From Lonicera japonica (lineage: Eukaryota > Streptophyta > Magnoliopsida > Dipsacales > Caprifoliaceae): a stretch of DNA of 64,000 nt. How positions within the stretch are numbered: the stretch's first letter is position 1; each line of letters opens with the position of its first letter. The position numbers and the translations under genes are program-made. Positions 34,643 to 44,905 of the stretch are shown one piece after another. The notes below the pieces were generated by a model. That model searched no databases. It saw only the letters and a list, made by a program, of their open reading frames with translations, and had not been told where the DNA came from. The DNA is taken from positions 1 to 64,000 of the forward strand of contig JAKCWG010000326.1 in assembly GCA_021464415.1 (NCBI GenBank), written 5' to 3'.

Positions 34643-35455
34643 TCATTGGATGGTAATTATGTTCCCTTCAAACGGTATCTTGATCTTTTGGTACAAGGAG
34701 GAGGGGAGTGCTCCTATGTCGTGTAGCCACGCTCTTCCCAGCAGGAGGTTAAAACTGGAGGGAATGTCTATGATTTGGAAATCGGCCGAAAAACTTCCGG
34801 GACCGACCATGAGATCTAGCTTCAGAGAACCCAGAATGGCCCTTCTGGTATTGTCGTAGGCGCTGACAGTCACGGCGGATGGAGAAAGCTCTGAATCCAA
34901 GATACTCAGGCATCTAGCGGTCTTCAAGGGGCAGACGTTTATGGTTGACCCATTGTCGATAAGGACTTGTGGTAGGATTTTTCCTCGGGTTCGGACGGTG
35001 ATATGGAGAGCCAGGCTGTGTTTCCTCCCCAATGGAGACAGATCCTCATCTGAAAATGACAGACTTCTTTGGACTGTAAGTGACCCGATCATGTTTGGCA
35101 GTTGTTCGGGTGTGGAGTCCGGTGATATCACGGCCTCGTCCAGAAGTTTGATGAAAGCGGTCATGTGGGGTTTGGAGGCAACCAAAAGGCCCCAAATGGT
35201 GATGTGTGCCTGGGTCTTCTTCAATTGCTCAAGCACTCTATCTTCTCCTATTTCCTTAGGTGGCGGTGTTTTCTCAGCATCCGTCGGTGGTGGTTGGTAT
35301 ACCCTTCCTGAACGGGTGATCTGTTGGATCCAAAGGGATGCCGGGTCTGATTCCTCTGAAGTTTCTGACGATTCCGACTCTGTCGACCAACTGAAAGTCC
35401 CGGGGGAGGTTTCTGCCATACAGATTGTCTCCCTGGGGGGGTTTGGGATTTCCAT
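34643..35455 (-). CDS. aspartic protease region of element A pol
   Basis: A 270-codon frame starting at Met 35455. It has a retropepsin-like fold segment with the catalytic motif LIDNGST (Asp about 167) and the later SFNLLLGRAWLH, both typical of Tat proteases. It ends at TGA 34643-34645, where element B reads straight through, so the stop is probably a nonsense mutation separating protease from RT. The start overlaps the gag frame by about 207 bp in another frame. An in-frame TAA sits nine codons upstream of Met 35455 in both elements, so Met 35455 is the likely start, or a frameshift is used. Confidence 0.75.
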   Translation of the reverse strand: MEIPNPPRETICMAETSPGTFSWSTESESSETSEESDPASLWIQQITRSGRVYQPPPTDAEKTPPPKEIGEDRVLEQLKKTQAHITIWGLLVASKPHMTAFIKLLDEAVISPDSTPEQLPNMIGSLTVQRSLSFSDEDLSPLGRKHSLALHITVRTRGKILPQVLIDNGSTINVCPLKTARCLSILDSELSPSAVTVSAYDNTRRAILGSLKLDLMVGPGSFSADFQIIDIPSSFNLLLGRAWLHDIGALPSSLYQKIKIPFEGNIITIQ

Positions 35456-37374
35456 GACTGTTTCTTCTTATTCTGGGTCCATCCTATCCCAGATTTTCCG
35501 GGATTGGTTTTGATTGTAAGTGGCTGTGAGATCCCCTGATTTGCCTTTCCTAAACCCTGCCCGGGTAGGAAGTTCATTTTGGCCATCCATTGGTCAATTA
35601 TGGGATTGGGGCCTGGGGCAACTTGAGCCTTTGCTGGCAGTACATCGGGTGCCCTATAAGCTGGGTCATCTCGAATGAGCCCCACGGGATCGAAGCCTTC
35701 TTCATCAGTGGTTAAGGCATTAATTCCTGCAGGTGGAGCATGGTTAGGAAGTGGATTGTTGGTAACATTGGGCCCGCCGGGTGCGGGGATGGTTCCGGCT
35801 TCAATGAGGTCTTGAATACGATGGCGAAGGGCTAAACAACGCTCCGTGTCATGGCCTGCAACTTGATGATACGCACAATTCTCATTCATTCTCCAGGTAT
35901 TTGGAATAGGATTTAGTGGGGGGCGCGGGTTGAGTGGAGTGATTAGTCCGGCCTTTCGGAGCAGTTCCAGACTTTTTACCAGTGTAGTGGGGAGGGTGCA
36001 GAAGTTTCTCCTTTTCTTGTCCTCGGTGTTCGAAGGGCCTCCTTGTGCGGGCCAACTCATCGGAGGTGGCTGTTGTGGTTGTTGAAAGGGGTTCTGTTGA
36101 TAGGGGTATGAGCTTATTTGATTCACGGCTGTAGTGGCTGTCTTTCTCCCGGTGTATGCGGCTTTCTTGGTATCGGTTTCAACTTTCTTGGCCAATTCTT
36201 CCTCTACTTGTGACCCCATACTCAACAGGGCCCTGAAGTGTGGGAATACATGCTTTCCCATGCAACTCAGTACGGCTGGAGTGAAGTTCTTCTGAATGAT
36301 TTTCAGCTGTTCTTCTTCATCGGGTCGTTTGGACATTTGGGAGGCCATCTCCCTCCAGCGGGTGACAAAGTCGCTGAAGCTTTCTTTCTCGCCCTGTTTG
36401 GCCATTTCCAGGTGTTTACAGGTAATTTCCAAATCCTCGTTGGACCCGTATTTGGTCATAAATTCCTTGACGATATCTCCCCAAGTCTGCGTGTGATGCC
36501 TTTCTAGACCAAAAAACCATCTCAGGGCGGCCCCCGTGAGAGTCATGTGAAAGGCCTGTGCTAATTCCGGCTCTCCACAACCGGACACTTGCATGGATCT
36601 GATGTAGGACTGTAGGTGGGTTTTAGGGGGCGTGGTTCCAGTGAACTTGGTGATGGAAGGGAGTTTGAATCCCTGGGGTAATCTTGCTTCTGGGTAGAGG
36701 GAGAAGGCATTCATATCTGTGATCTCGTCTGCTCCTTTTATTAGGGACACCCCCTTTTGCAGGACCCTCATTTGCTCTTTCAGCTTCTTCATTTCTTCAC
36801 TCTCTCTTGACACCTCGTCGGGCTGTTCCCGTGCTATTACCGATTCTGCATATACTGCCCGAAGTCGGTTGATGTCTGGGTATTCATTAGGGAGGGCTGC
36901 TGGGGCCGGTGGTGGAAGGGGTCTTGCGGGAACTTGTGGCCATGGTTGGTAGTGGGGGTCAAAGCCGGGTTGTACTTGGGGTTGCGGCCAGACTATGGGT
37001 GGCTCTTGCTGTTGGTAAGTGGGGCCTGAATCCGGGGCCCATTGGTTCTGATTGTTGGGGTCGGTTTGAACGGGACCAGCTACGATCGGGCCTGTTTGAG
37101 GTGGATTGGTTCCTTGAACTGGGGGAAGTACTTGTGAAGACTGTCCTTGGTTCGGATCTCGATTCGGTGGTAGTCGATCAAACCCCGGTGGTGCAGTTCG
37201 TTCGGTTGATAATTCTTTTATTCGGATCCAGGTACCCTGTTGCTCGTTCGTGAGGTTTGCCAGATCCCTGCTGACGGTCATGAGTAAACGGTGCATTTCG
37301 GCTAGGGTTGGCTGAGCTGATGATGCCTCGGCTAGGCTCTGATCTGTCTCTCGATTCTCGCGTTCATCGGCCAT
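35248..37374 (-). CDS. gag: gag of element A
   Basis: An intact 708-codon frame from ATG 37374. It has an N-terminal helical segment (about 10-60), a Pro/Gln-rich linker (60-165), and a retrotransposon Gag core (about 250-370; ALRWFFGLERHHTQTWGD, SFSDFVTRWREMASQM). A zinc-knuckle-like CAYHQVAGHDTERC is at 500-513 and a G-patch-like stretch (NFLPGQGLGK ... SGIGW) at 600-632. The capsid forms the virus-like particle in the cytoplasm. In element B the frame ends with TGA just after the G-patch, so the last 75 or so codons here may be read-through past a lost stop. Confidence 0.85.
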   Translation of the reverse strand: MADERENRETDQSLAEASSAQPTLAEMHRLLMTVSRDLANLTNEQQGTWIRIKELSTERTAPPGFDRLPPNRDPNQGQSSQVLPPVQGTNPPQTGPIVAGPVQTDPNNQNQWAPDSGPTYQQQEPPIVWPQPQVQPGFDPHYQPWPQVPARPLPPPAPAALPNEYPDINRLRAVYAESVIAREQPDEVSRESEEMKKLKEQMRVLQKGVSLIKGADEITDMNAFSLYPEARLPQGFKLPSITKFTGTTPPKTHLQSYIRSMQVSGCGEPELAQAFHMTLTGAALRWFFGLERHHTQTWGDIVKEFMTKYGSNEDLEITCKHLEMAKQGEKESFSDFVTRWREMASQMSKRPDEEEQLKIIQKNFTPAVLSCMGKHVFPHFRALLSMGSQVEEELAKKVETDTKKAAYTGRKTATTAVNQISSYPYQQNPFQQPQQPPPMSWPAQGGPSNTEDKKRRNFCTLPTTLVKSLELLRKAGLITPLNPRPPLNPIPNTWRMNENCAYHQVAGHDTERCLALRHRIQDLIEAGTIPAPGGPNVTNNPLPNHAPPAGINALTTDEEGFDPVGLIRDDPAYRAPDVLPAKAQVAPGPNPIIDQWMAKMNFLPGQGLGKANQGISQPLTIKTNPGKSGIGWTQNKKKQSWKSQTPPGRQSVWQKPPPGLSVGRQSRNRQKLQRNQTRHPFGSNRSPVQEGYTNHHRRMLRKHRHLRK

Positions 37375-38104
37375 TTCAGGTGTGCTTGGTCTTACTAGTC
37401 TTCCGGTGTGATCACGGCTGGCCCAACCTTCCAGTCTGTTGTTGCTTCACGACTGTAGACGAAACCACACGGCGAAGATGAAGGAAGACTGTGATGCGAC
37501 TCGATTTTTGCCAAAAGAACCACTAAAAATTGCCGAGAAGAGCCTCGGAATTTAAAAAAGGTGTCGAAAAGTAAGCCGTAAAGTGGTACATCCCCTACGG
37601 CTGTTTGACAAGTGTTTTAACTTGACTCGATCTTATATGCAGCGCAGGTGTACGAACGGTTAAAGCTTCAGGCTCCCTCCTATTTGGCAAGACCTTGCGA
37701 TATACCCCAGGGGCGGGTACGTGCAAGAATCTTTTGATATACTTCCCGGGTACGTGAGTGTTCTCGTCACTCGATATACCTCGGGGGCGTACTTGGCCAA
37801 GGAGAGTGGAAGTAAATGCTTTCGGTTTATGTTGGCCCAAGCAAGCCAACTCCCTACTCACTTATAATACTTCCGAGGGTTTGGGGTAAATTCACACTCG
37901 TAGAACCAATGCATGATTTGTGATAGTGCGTGCGAAAAAGGTTGGGTTTACAAATATCATTATCTTGATTACGTATTTTTGAAAATTTCCCTTTTTCAAA
38001 GAAAATATTTTTTCTCAATCAATTAACATAAGTAGGGAAAGCAGAAAAAGCAAGTATTCAACAGATAAACAAAAGTCCACATATAAGAGTCTAGTTCTCT
38101 AGTG
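37375..38104 (-). other. 5' leader of element A
   Basis: Non-coding leader between PBS and gag. It is homologous to 59258-59996 in element B and is expected to hold packaging signals. Short frames here are not conserved. Confidence 0.6.
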
Positions 38105-38122
38105 TCCCCAGCAGAGTCGCCA
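38105..38122 (-). promoter_or_regulatory. primer-binding site of element A
   Basis: Minus-strand TGGCGACTCTGCTGGGGA lies one base inside the LTR. It resembles the TGGCGACTC...TGGGGA sites of Ogre/Tat elements, usually assigned to tRNA-Arg; the tRNA was not checked. The identical site is at 59997-60014. Confidence 0.75.
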
Positions 38123-38123
38123 C

Positions 38124-39685
38124 TGTGAGAATTCGCAAATGCGACTCCCGGGTCTCGTCCCCGTTCGTTGGGCGTCTGAAGCGTCGGAAGGGATTCCGTC
38201 GCTCCATTTGCTTGGAGTTGTTTGATGATTCATATCGGGTGTCCTTACGTCTATTCTAGATGCAAAAAGGGGTTCGTTCAGAGTCGCCAATACGTTTTAC
38301 GAGAAAACGGACAAAAAGGGTTGTGTAAGGGGAAAGGCTACAGATAAGCCTTTCTTTACACATTTGTCTGCAAAACCAGGATTCTATAGGGTTCGGGAAC
38401 TATATTACGGTTTGGGAAGGTGTTAAGCACCCATTCCGCCCTTTCGGTCTCTAGTGGTCTTTATATGTTTATTCTATGTTGAAAAACTTGGATGCTTTTA
38501 CTGACAGTCTACTACTTTTCAAATGAAAACCCTAATTTCTGGGGGAAGACGGGAAAGGGATGAAAACCTTTGTGTTCCCAGATTCGATCTTTTATTTATT
38601 GAAAGATGTAAATACAAATGACAAAACCTTTTATTTTGAAAGAGTATCCCGTATTATTTCCTCAGATAATGACGGTTTTCTCGGGTTGTGATTACTTTTG
38701 TAAAAGTTCGGATCTATGTCGGGACTGATTTAATATGGAACTAGAACTCTTTGGGGAGAGTTATCAATCACGTCGCAGTTTATAGAGAAGACATGATATG
38801 TTTGATTCTAATTCCTAGATAAGTCGTATCAGTCTGGGTTTTGAAAACAGAATTTTATCCGGACGATAACATACTTACTCTTCTGGTTTTGTAAATGGTT
38901 TTATCAGGGTCCTTTGTTTTGAAGACGGTAGACTATTTATAACTTGGCAATAAGTTTATTCAAATAAAACGTGGACAAAACAACAGGAATAAAACAAGTA
39001 CACAGATAGACCTGTTTAATTACTAGAAGAAACTTTATTTACCTTCCCGACGAGAATAATAATAAGAAAGAGAATATAATACGACAGAGAGATCTCCGGC
39101 GATAACAATCTTCTCCTTCTTCAGATATTTCCGAGAATTCGATTCCAGAGACGGGACACGTCGAGTGTCGGGAATAGATTCGATAATTCTTCAGAGATTA
39201 GATGATAATATAAAAATGCTTGAATAAAATTAGACTAAAGCCCCAGATTTTCCAGATTCAAGTTGCTGCCCTTGAACCCTTGGGGGTGTTGGCCTATTTA
39301 TACTGCTCGGGGAAGATTGTCGCGCGATATTTCCCCAAAAAAGGCAAGTGTCGCGCGACACATCTGTTTGTCGCGCGACATTCCTGTATGTCGTGTGACA
39401 AACGGCTGAAGTGATGGGTCCTGACACTGTGATGTGTGAGAAAGTGGTTGGTCGGGTGCAGAGAGGGATTGTCGCGCGACATAGTGGGATTGTCGCGCGA
39501 CATTCCAATGATTGTCGCGCGACAATGTGATATGTCGTGCGACAATCCTTCATAAAAAAAGGTTTGTCGCGCAACAAACCCCCCTGGGATAGTTTCGGGT
39601 GCTCGGGTGGGGCCCGGACTCCAAAAACAGTAGTTCTTGCAGGTCATTAGAGTTCTTGCGGGGGTCACGGATCGGGGTGTCTACA
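38124..39685 (-). repeat. LTR 2 (5' LTR of element A)
   Basis: 1562 bp with the same termini as LTR 1. The PBS is on its left. Its right edge joins the PMD exon 1 of element B in the middle of a codon series (CAG CCA GAT AGA CTG GAG), which shows that element A integrated into that exon. Confidence 0.92.
39295..39576 (-). promoter_or_regulatory. LTR 2 core promoter: TATA box and palindrome cluster
   Basis: TATAAATA (minus) at 39295-39302. Exact TGTCGCGCGACA copies start at 39349, 39369, 39470, 39491 and 39513; degenerate copies start at 39318, 39389, 39533 and 39565. This promoter would drive element A gag-pol. The palindromes also lie 110-370 bp upstream of the promoterless PMD remnant of element B. 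Confidence 0.8.
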
Positions 39686-40074
39686 CAGCCAGATAGACTG
39701 GAGGGTGACCAAGAGGAAGTTACTTTTACCGATGCCCAGGGCGTTCTCCAGTGCAGCCCTCACCATGATGACTGGGCAGACCTCGACTGGTATGGTGATG
39801 ACGGGGTGGACCGCGGTCGGGCGGTGGTCTATCGAGATGTTACCCGAGCTGCTCCGGTCCCTGATGTTCCTTGGCTCTTGATGGAGCCTGTTTCTCATGA
39901 GATCCGTCGACGGTCTCTGGTATATTTTCCTGAAATTCTTTCCTTTCGTGTATTTATCTGTTCTATTATTTCTGTCGTTTCCTGCATGTATTAGAGCAAT
40001 TCTTATGTTAGTATGCATGTCTGCCTAAAAATAGCGTCCGATTTAGTGAACACCTACTTTTACTTGCGATACTC

Positions 40075-40845
40075 TTTTTGGAAAATTACATAATTTACCC
40101 TTATAACCCTTATAACTCTCATAATTACACTAAAGTACCCTAGGTTTTGGAAAATTACATAATTTACTCCTATATCCCTATAACTCTCATAATTACACCA
40201 AAGTACCCTCAGGTTTTGAAAATTATATAATTTTACCCCTATAACCCTATAACTCTCATAATTACACCAAAGTACCCTCAGGTTTGAAAAATTACATAAT
40301 TTACCGCTATAACCCTATAATTCTCATAATTACACCAAAGTACCCTCAGATTTTGGAAATTACATAATTTTACCCTTATAACCCTATAACTCTCATAATT
40401 ACACCAAAGTACCCTCAGGTTTTGGAAAATTATATAATTTTACCCCCATAATCCTATAACTCTCATAATTACACCAAAGTACCCTCAGGTTTGAAAAATT
40501 ACATAATTTACCCTTATACTCCTATAACTATCATAATTACACCAAAGTACCCTTAGGTTTGGGAATTTACATAATTTACCCCTATAACCCTATAACTCTC
40601 ATAATTACACCAAAGTACCCTCAGGTTTTGAAAATTACATAATTATACCCTTATAATCCTATAACTCTCATAATTACACCAAAATACCCTCAAGTTTTGG
40701 AAAATTACATAATTTTACCCCTATAACCCTATAACTCTCATAATTACACCAAAGTACCATCAGGTTTTAGAAAATTACATAATTTTACCCTTATAACCCT
40801 TTAACTCTCATAATTACACCAAAGTACCCTCAGGTTACTTATATT
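40075..40845. repeat. 69-bp minisatellite inside PMD intron 1 (element B)
   Basis: About 11 units of the same TACCCTCAGGTTTTGGAAAA-type repeat as 25090-25975. It lies in the intron 39920-40866. Confidence 0.88.
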
Positions 40846-41135
40846 TATATTTTGTTTTATCTGCAGTGGGTCGGCCGAGGTTAGGTTCTCCCAACTCTAT
40901 TTTCTTAGAATGGTGACAGGCATTGGCCCCTGTCTAGGAGTTGCTCCTTGCGACTCCATTTGGCTCACTTTTCGACGCCCTCCTGGAGCAGGTGTCTAGG
41001 GCGACTGTGTTGGTGTCGACTCTGACGTCTCACTGGTGGGACACCACTCACACCTTCCATTGGAGCTGGGGAAAGATGACGATGACCCCTTTATACCTGT
41101 TTGCTCTGACTGAGATTCCTTCAGGGGGTCCCTAT

Positions 41136-41726
41136 TGATGTGATCCAGCCTAGCCAAGAAATTAGCCCTATGTTCTTGCATGTTCTCACGACCGGCTGGC
41201 TGAAGAATTTAATTATTTATTTTATATTTCTTAAAGCCCAAGGATTATAGATAATTATTTCCTAGGGTTATTATTATTTTAGAATTATTTTGGGCTTATT
41301 TTAGAGTGTTTATAATTAATTTCCTTATTATATCAGGATTATTCTAGAAGTTATTTTCCTTTTCTAAGTAGGAAATATTTTTTTTTTGAATTAGGATTAA
41401 GGCTTTGTTTACTCCTATTTAAAGGAGGCACATTATTGTTTTATTGAATGATCTAAGACTTTATTCATAATAATATTGAGTGATTTTAATCCTCTTTGGT
41501 TCTTCACGAACTACTTGAACTTATCGGTTTGTCCGTGGCATTCATCTGACTTATCAATCGGTATTCCGCACCCGGTTGTGGCGTCTTCGATTTCCATCCT
41601 AATCTGATTGTAGAAACGATCCAGGTTATTAATTTGCTACGGTTTTCGTGTGTGTCTGTGTCAAGGTTCGCACAACCAATTCGTTGTGTTTGCGGGTTTT
41701 GAGCGATATCACCGTAGGTCGTATCA
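41136..41726 (+). repeat. 5' LTR of NA1
   Basis: TGATGTGATCCAGCC...GTAGGTCGTATCA. Its second half is nearly the same as the LTR of NA2 (48943-49489), while the first half (U3) is unrelated. Confidence 0.93.
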
Positions 41727-41728
41727 GT

Positions 41729-41740
41729 TGGTATCAGAGC
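41729..41740 (+). promoter_or_regulatory. primer-binding site of NA1
   Basis: TGGTATCAGAGC, complementary to the 3' end of plant initiator tRNA-Met, two bases after the LTR. Confidence 0.85.
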
Positions 41741-41897
41741 AGGTTCTACTATCAAGTTTTATCTATCTTTAATTTTTAGTTCTTTCAATTTCGTAGTAGA
41801 TTCTTGAAACCCTAGATTTTCATTATTGCTAATCTTATTCCAAATTGTGTTAGGGTTTATAGATTCTGAAAAAAAAAAAAAAAAAATTTTATTCGGA

Positions 41898-42026
41898 TGA
41901 ACAGTAACCGTGAACAGTGCGCATGAACAGTAATCGTGAACAGTGTGCGTGAACAGTAATCGGTGAACAGTTTCATGAACAGTACTCGATGAACAGTAAT
42001 CGCATGAACAGTACCACGTGAACAGT
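41898..42026. repeat. array of ten TGAACAGT motifs in the NA1 leader
   Basis: TGAACAGT occurs ten times in about 130 bp, 10-16 bp apart, with variable spacers (AACCG, GCGCA, AATCG and so on). The motif is conserved while spacers vary, which suggests a binding site array rather than a simple tandem repeat. Confidence 0.85.
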
Positions 42027-42591
42027 ATTTTCTGAAAAAAAAAATTGTTTTTTTTTGAAGATTTTCTTTGTTGGAAGAACCCTAGTATCAAATTTTGATT
42101 ATTGGTAGGGTTTCTATTCTATTTGTTGATTGATAATTCTAGCATCCTAGTATTCGATTTGAAATTCATTCTTGCTAGAGTTATGATCTTTAGTTGAGCA
42201 TATTGTTAAAACCCTAGAAATTGTTGATTCATCATTAGAGTTTGATTGTTATTGATTGTTAGATTTGTTAATCCATCAAGTAGATAATCAAACCAATATA
42301 TCTTAAAGTTGTTCTTAGTCATTCTTGTTCGTTCTTGAGTGTGACCCTTGGTTAATATTCCAATTCATAATTGATTGATTGATTCTTGATTGGTTTTGTT
42401 GGAGAATACTGCGGAAAGATTGGAATTTGTTCAACTTGTTTTAGGGTTCCAAAGAGAAAAATTGTGAGGTTTTATTATTACGTGAGTGACAAACACGAGA
42501 GGAAAAAAAAATTGTGTGATACTTGAGCGAAACACGTAAGAGAGAGTGTGGAGAGGATCTTTATTGCACTAATCTTTGTTTTGCAGCAAGT

Positions 42592-43467
42592 ATGTCTTGT
42601 CTATGTTTTGAACATGGAGAAAGGTGGCTTCAAGAGGAGATTAAACGCGATAGTGCACTGTTAATGCAATTAGAGATTGAACGGCGCATGCGGTTGAATA
42701 AAGCTTCTAAAGAGAAATTTAAAAGTCAGCCTCGTAAAATTAAATTTGAAGATGAATGGGATTCTGGTGTTACTAGTGGAAGACATGGTGGCGAGGTTAG
42801 AAAAAGTCGGGTTCAAGACAACAATATGGGTAGCATCAAGAAGAAGACTCCTTTGAATGATCCCGAAGAATGGCATAAATTGGGGAAGATGATGGAGGCT
42901 TATCTTGAATTCCATATGAGGGGCAGTGAAGAACCAAGTCCGAATGCATCCTCTTACGAATCAAATCATTGTAAAGAGGAGGAAAAGCCAACCATATCTA
43001 CGCCATTATCAGAGAATAAGTCGAAAACCAATGAGATCGAGGAAATTGAAGTGACGGCTGAAGAAGGCGAGTTGTGGGTTGAAGGTGTAGTTCCAAGTTT
43101 GCAAGAAGTAGAAGATGAAGAAATTATGGTGCAAGTTGAAGAGAATTACATCGATGAAAGCCAATTGATTTTAATTGAGGGGCGAGTCAATGAGCAAGAG
43201 ATTTCAATTAACGTTGCTGATTTGGATAATATTTCTACCGAGGAAGAAGGTGATGTTCGAGCTGAGTTGAAAATTGACAATGTTGAGCATATTGATTTCA
43301 TTGGAGTGGATCGCTTTGATGTCCATCCAAACTTTATGTTATTCGATTTCTTCAACAAGTTGCGGAGGATCGCATTGCAATATGGCTTGAAATTCGAGAA
43401 GTTTTGCTTTGTAAGGAGAATCAAGAGTCGAAGTTGTTCAAGACTGGCTGAATCGAGAAATGGGTAG
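42592..43467 (+). CDS. unknown protein of NA1, acidic, with EHIDFIGVD motif
   Basis: The frame is open from 42523, with the first ATG at 42592 (about 291 residues). TTTTGCAG just before it could be a splice acceptor for a leader intron. The protein is highly charged, with a basic N-terminal part and a Glu-rich middle. A block near the C-terminus, EHIDFIGVDRFDVHPNFML..FFNKLRRI, is shared with the NA2 protein (EHIDFIGVDKFDIHPNYEL..FFNKLRKI). After it the frame shifts relative to NA2; in another frame SRTNLLEEEGND follows, like the polyprotein C-termini of plant LTR elements. No known domain recognised; a Gag-like or RNA-binding role is only a guess. Confidence 0.65.
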   Translation: MSCLCFEHGERWLQEEIKRDSALLMQLEIERRMRLNKASKEKFKSQPRKIKFEDEWDSGVTSGRHGGEVRKSRVQDNNMGSIKKKTPLNDPEEWHKLGKMMEAYLEFHMRGSEEPSPNASSYESNHCKEEEKPTISTPLSENKSKTNEIEEIEVTAEEGELWVEGVVPSLQEVEDEEIMVQVEENYIDESQLILIEGRVNEQEISINVADLDNISTEEEGDVRAELKIDNVEHIDFIGVDRFDVHPNFMLFDFFNKLRRIALQYGLKFEKFCFVRRIKSRSCSRLAESRNG

Positions 43468-43506
43468 GCCAGATTCGAGGACGAATCTTCTTGAAGAAGA
43501 GGGGAA

Positions 43507-44097
43507 TGATGTGATCCAGCCTAGCCAAGAAATTAGCCCTATGTTCTTGCATGTTCTCACGACCGGCTGGCTGAAGAATTTAATTATTTATTTTATATTT
43601 CTTAAAGCCCAAGGATTATAGATAATTATTTCCTAGGGTTATTATTATTTTAGAATTATTTTGGGCTTATTTTAGAGTGTTTATAATTAATTTCCTTATT
43701 ATATCAGGATTATTCTAGAAGTTATTTTCCTTTTCTAAGTAGGAAATATTTTCCTTTTTGAATTAGGATTAAGGCTTTGTTTACTCCTATTTAAAGGAGG
43801 CACATTATTGTTTTATTGAATGATCTAAGACTTTATTCATAATAATATTGAGTGATTTTAATCCTCTTTGGTTCTTCACGAACTACTTGAACTTATCGGT
43901 TTGTCCGTGGCGTTCATCTGACTTATCAATCGGTATTCCGCACCGGTTGTGGCGTCTTCGATTTCCATCCTAATCTGATTGTAGAAACGATCCAGGTTAT
44001 TAATTTGCTACGGTTTTCGTGTGTGTCTGTGTCAAGGTTCGCACAACCAATTCGTTGTGTTTGCGGGTTTCGAGCGATATCACCGTAGGTCGTATCA
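43507..44097 (+). repeat. 3' LTR of NA1
   Basis: 591 bp, nearly identical to the 5' LTR; differences include the T run near 41377/43750, one G/A, one indel and one C/T. Confidence 0.93.
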
Positions 44098-44905
44098 CCT
44101 ATCCAGACCTGGGTGGTTTTTTGAGAGCCGAAGTTCGGGCGATACGATCCCCCGGGCGGTTTTGGTTACGCGCTTAGCTACAGAGAGAGCCCGGCTAGTT
44201 GCTTCTAGAGCGCCGATGATCCGTCAGGAGGCGCGTCAGTACGCTCGCGTCCTTCTCTTACTGACCCTCCATGATTTGTTCGAGGCCCGTGGGGGGGACA
44301 CGGCCCATCTCTGGTGGCTGCCCTATCTTCGGGATTTCAGCATCATGTTTGACTACGACTGGGGGGCTTTATTCTGGCTGTCTTATATGATGCTATGGAC
44401 CAGGTTTCTCGCCACTTAGCCCTGAACCTTAAGGGCTTCTCATTGCTGTGGGAGGTATACACTTTTGTCCCCTTATCTTTGCTTCAGTCCTTTACATATT
44501 ATCTGCTGATTATTGCTGAGGTTCTTTTGTCTTCTTTCTCTTTTTTCAGAGTTGGTTTGTGGCTTACACTCGTTTGGGTCGTGCCCAGGTGGATCTCCTC
44601 GTTGAGAACGAGGATCAGTTTCCCCTTCTCCGTCGAATCATTGCGGGGAACTATAGGGCTCCCTATGTATACCGGGCTCGGGAGACCGGAGCTACTACCG
44701 TCCATGACCTGTTGGAGGAGCAGGTAAATATCTTAGTATTTGTTTCTTTCCAAATAAATAAATAATAAAAAAAATAGAAATAACTGAATGAAGTTTATTC
44801 TCTTTTCAGATTGAATGGACCCCTTGGGGCGATCTGGGTCTTCATTTTGGATACGGCCGTGCTCTGACCGCCTCGAGGACCAGGCGGCTTATCAGGGAAG
44901 AGTAC

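Larger units (their letters stand above)
21354..39685 (-). mobile_element. element A: Tat-lineage Ty3/gypsy retrotransposon with antisense genes
   Basis: An 18.3-kb element oriented on the minus strand. From 5' to 3' (right to left) it has LTR 38124-39685, PBS, leader, gag, protease, RT, RNase H, archaeal-type RNase H, integrase, then two plus-strand genes (DUF7745-like 29003-30259, PMD 24711-28561), a 45-bp minisatellite and LTR 21354-23001. The second RNase H and the extra ORFs are hallmarks of the Tat lineage (Ogre/Retand relatives). The left flank is ACCAT and the right flank CAGCC; no target duplication pairs the two ends. Several reading frames are broken, so it is not autonomous now. 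Confidence 0.9.
41136..44097 (+). mobile_element. small non-autonomous LTR element NA1
   Basis: 2962 bp with two 591-bp LTRs (41136-41726, 43507-44097), TG...CA ends, and a perfect target duplication CCTAT (41131-41135, 44098-44102). PBS TGGTATCAGAGC (tRNA-iMet type) is at 41729-41740 and a polypurine tract (GAAGAAGAGGGGAA) at 43493-43506. No protease, RT or integrase. One ORF of unknown function. The LTRs differ at only a handful of sites, so insertion was recent. It must be moved in trans by another element. Confidence 0.93.

Noticed and set aside
34941..35513. 190-codon plus-strand frame opposite protease
   Set aside because: Antisense shadow of the protease and gag end; no promoter or homologue, unlike the true antisense genes.
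36909..37253. Plus-strand open frame opposite gag
   Set aside because: Shadow of the Pro/Gln-rich gag region on the other strand.
41136..44097. NA1 as a DNA transposon
   Set aside because: It has direct, not inverted, terminal repeats, a tRNA-Met PBS, a polypurine tract and a 5-bp target duplication, so it is an LTR element.
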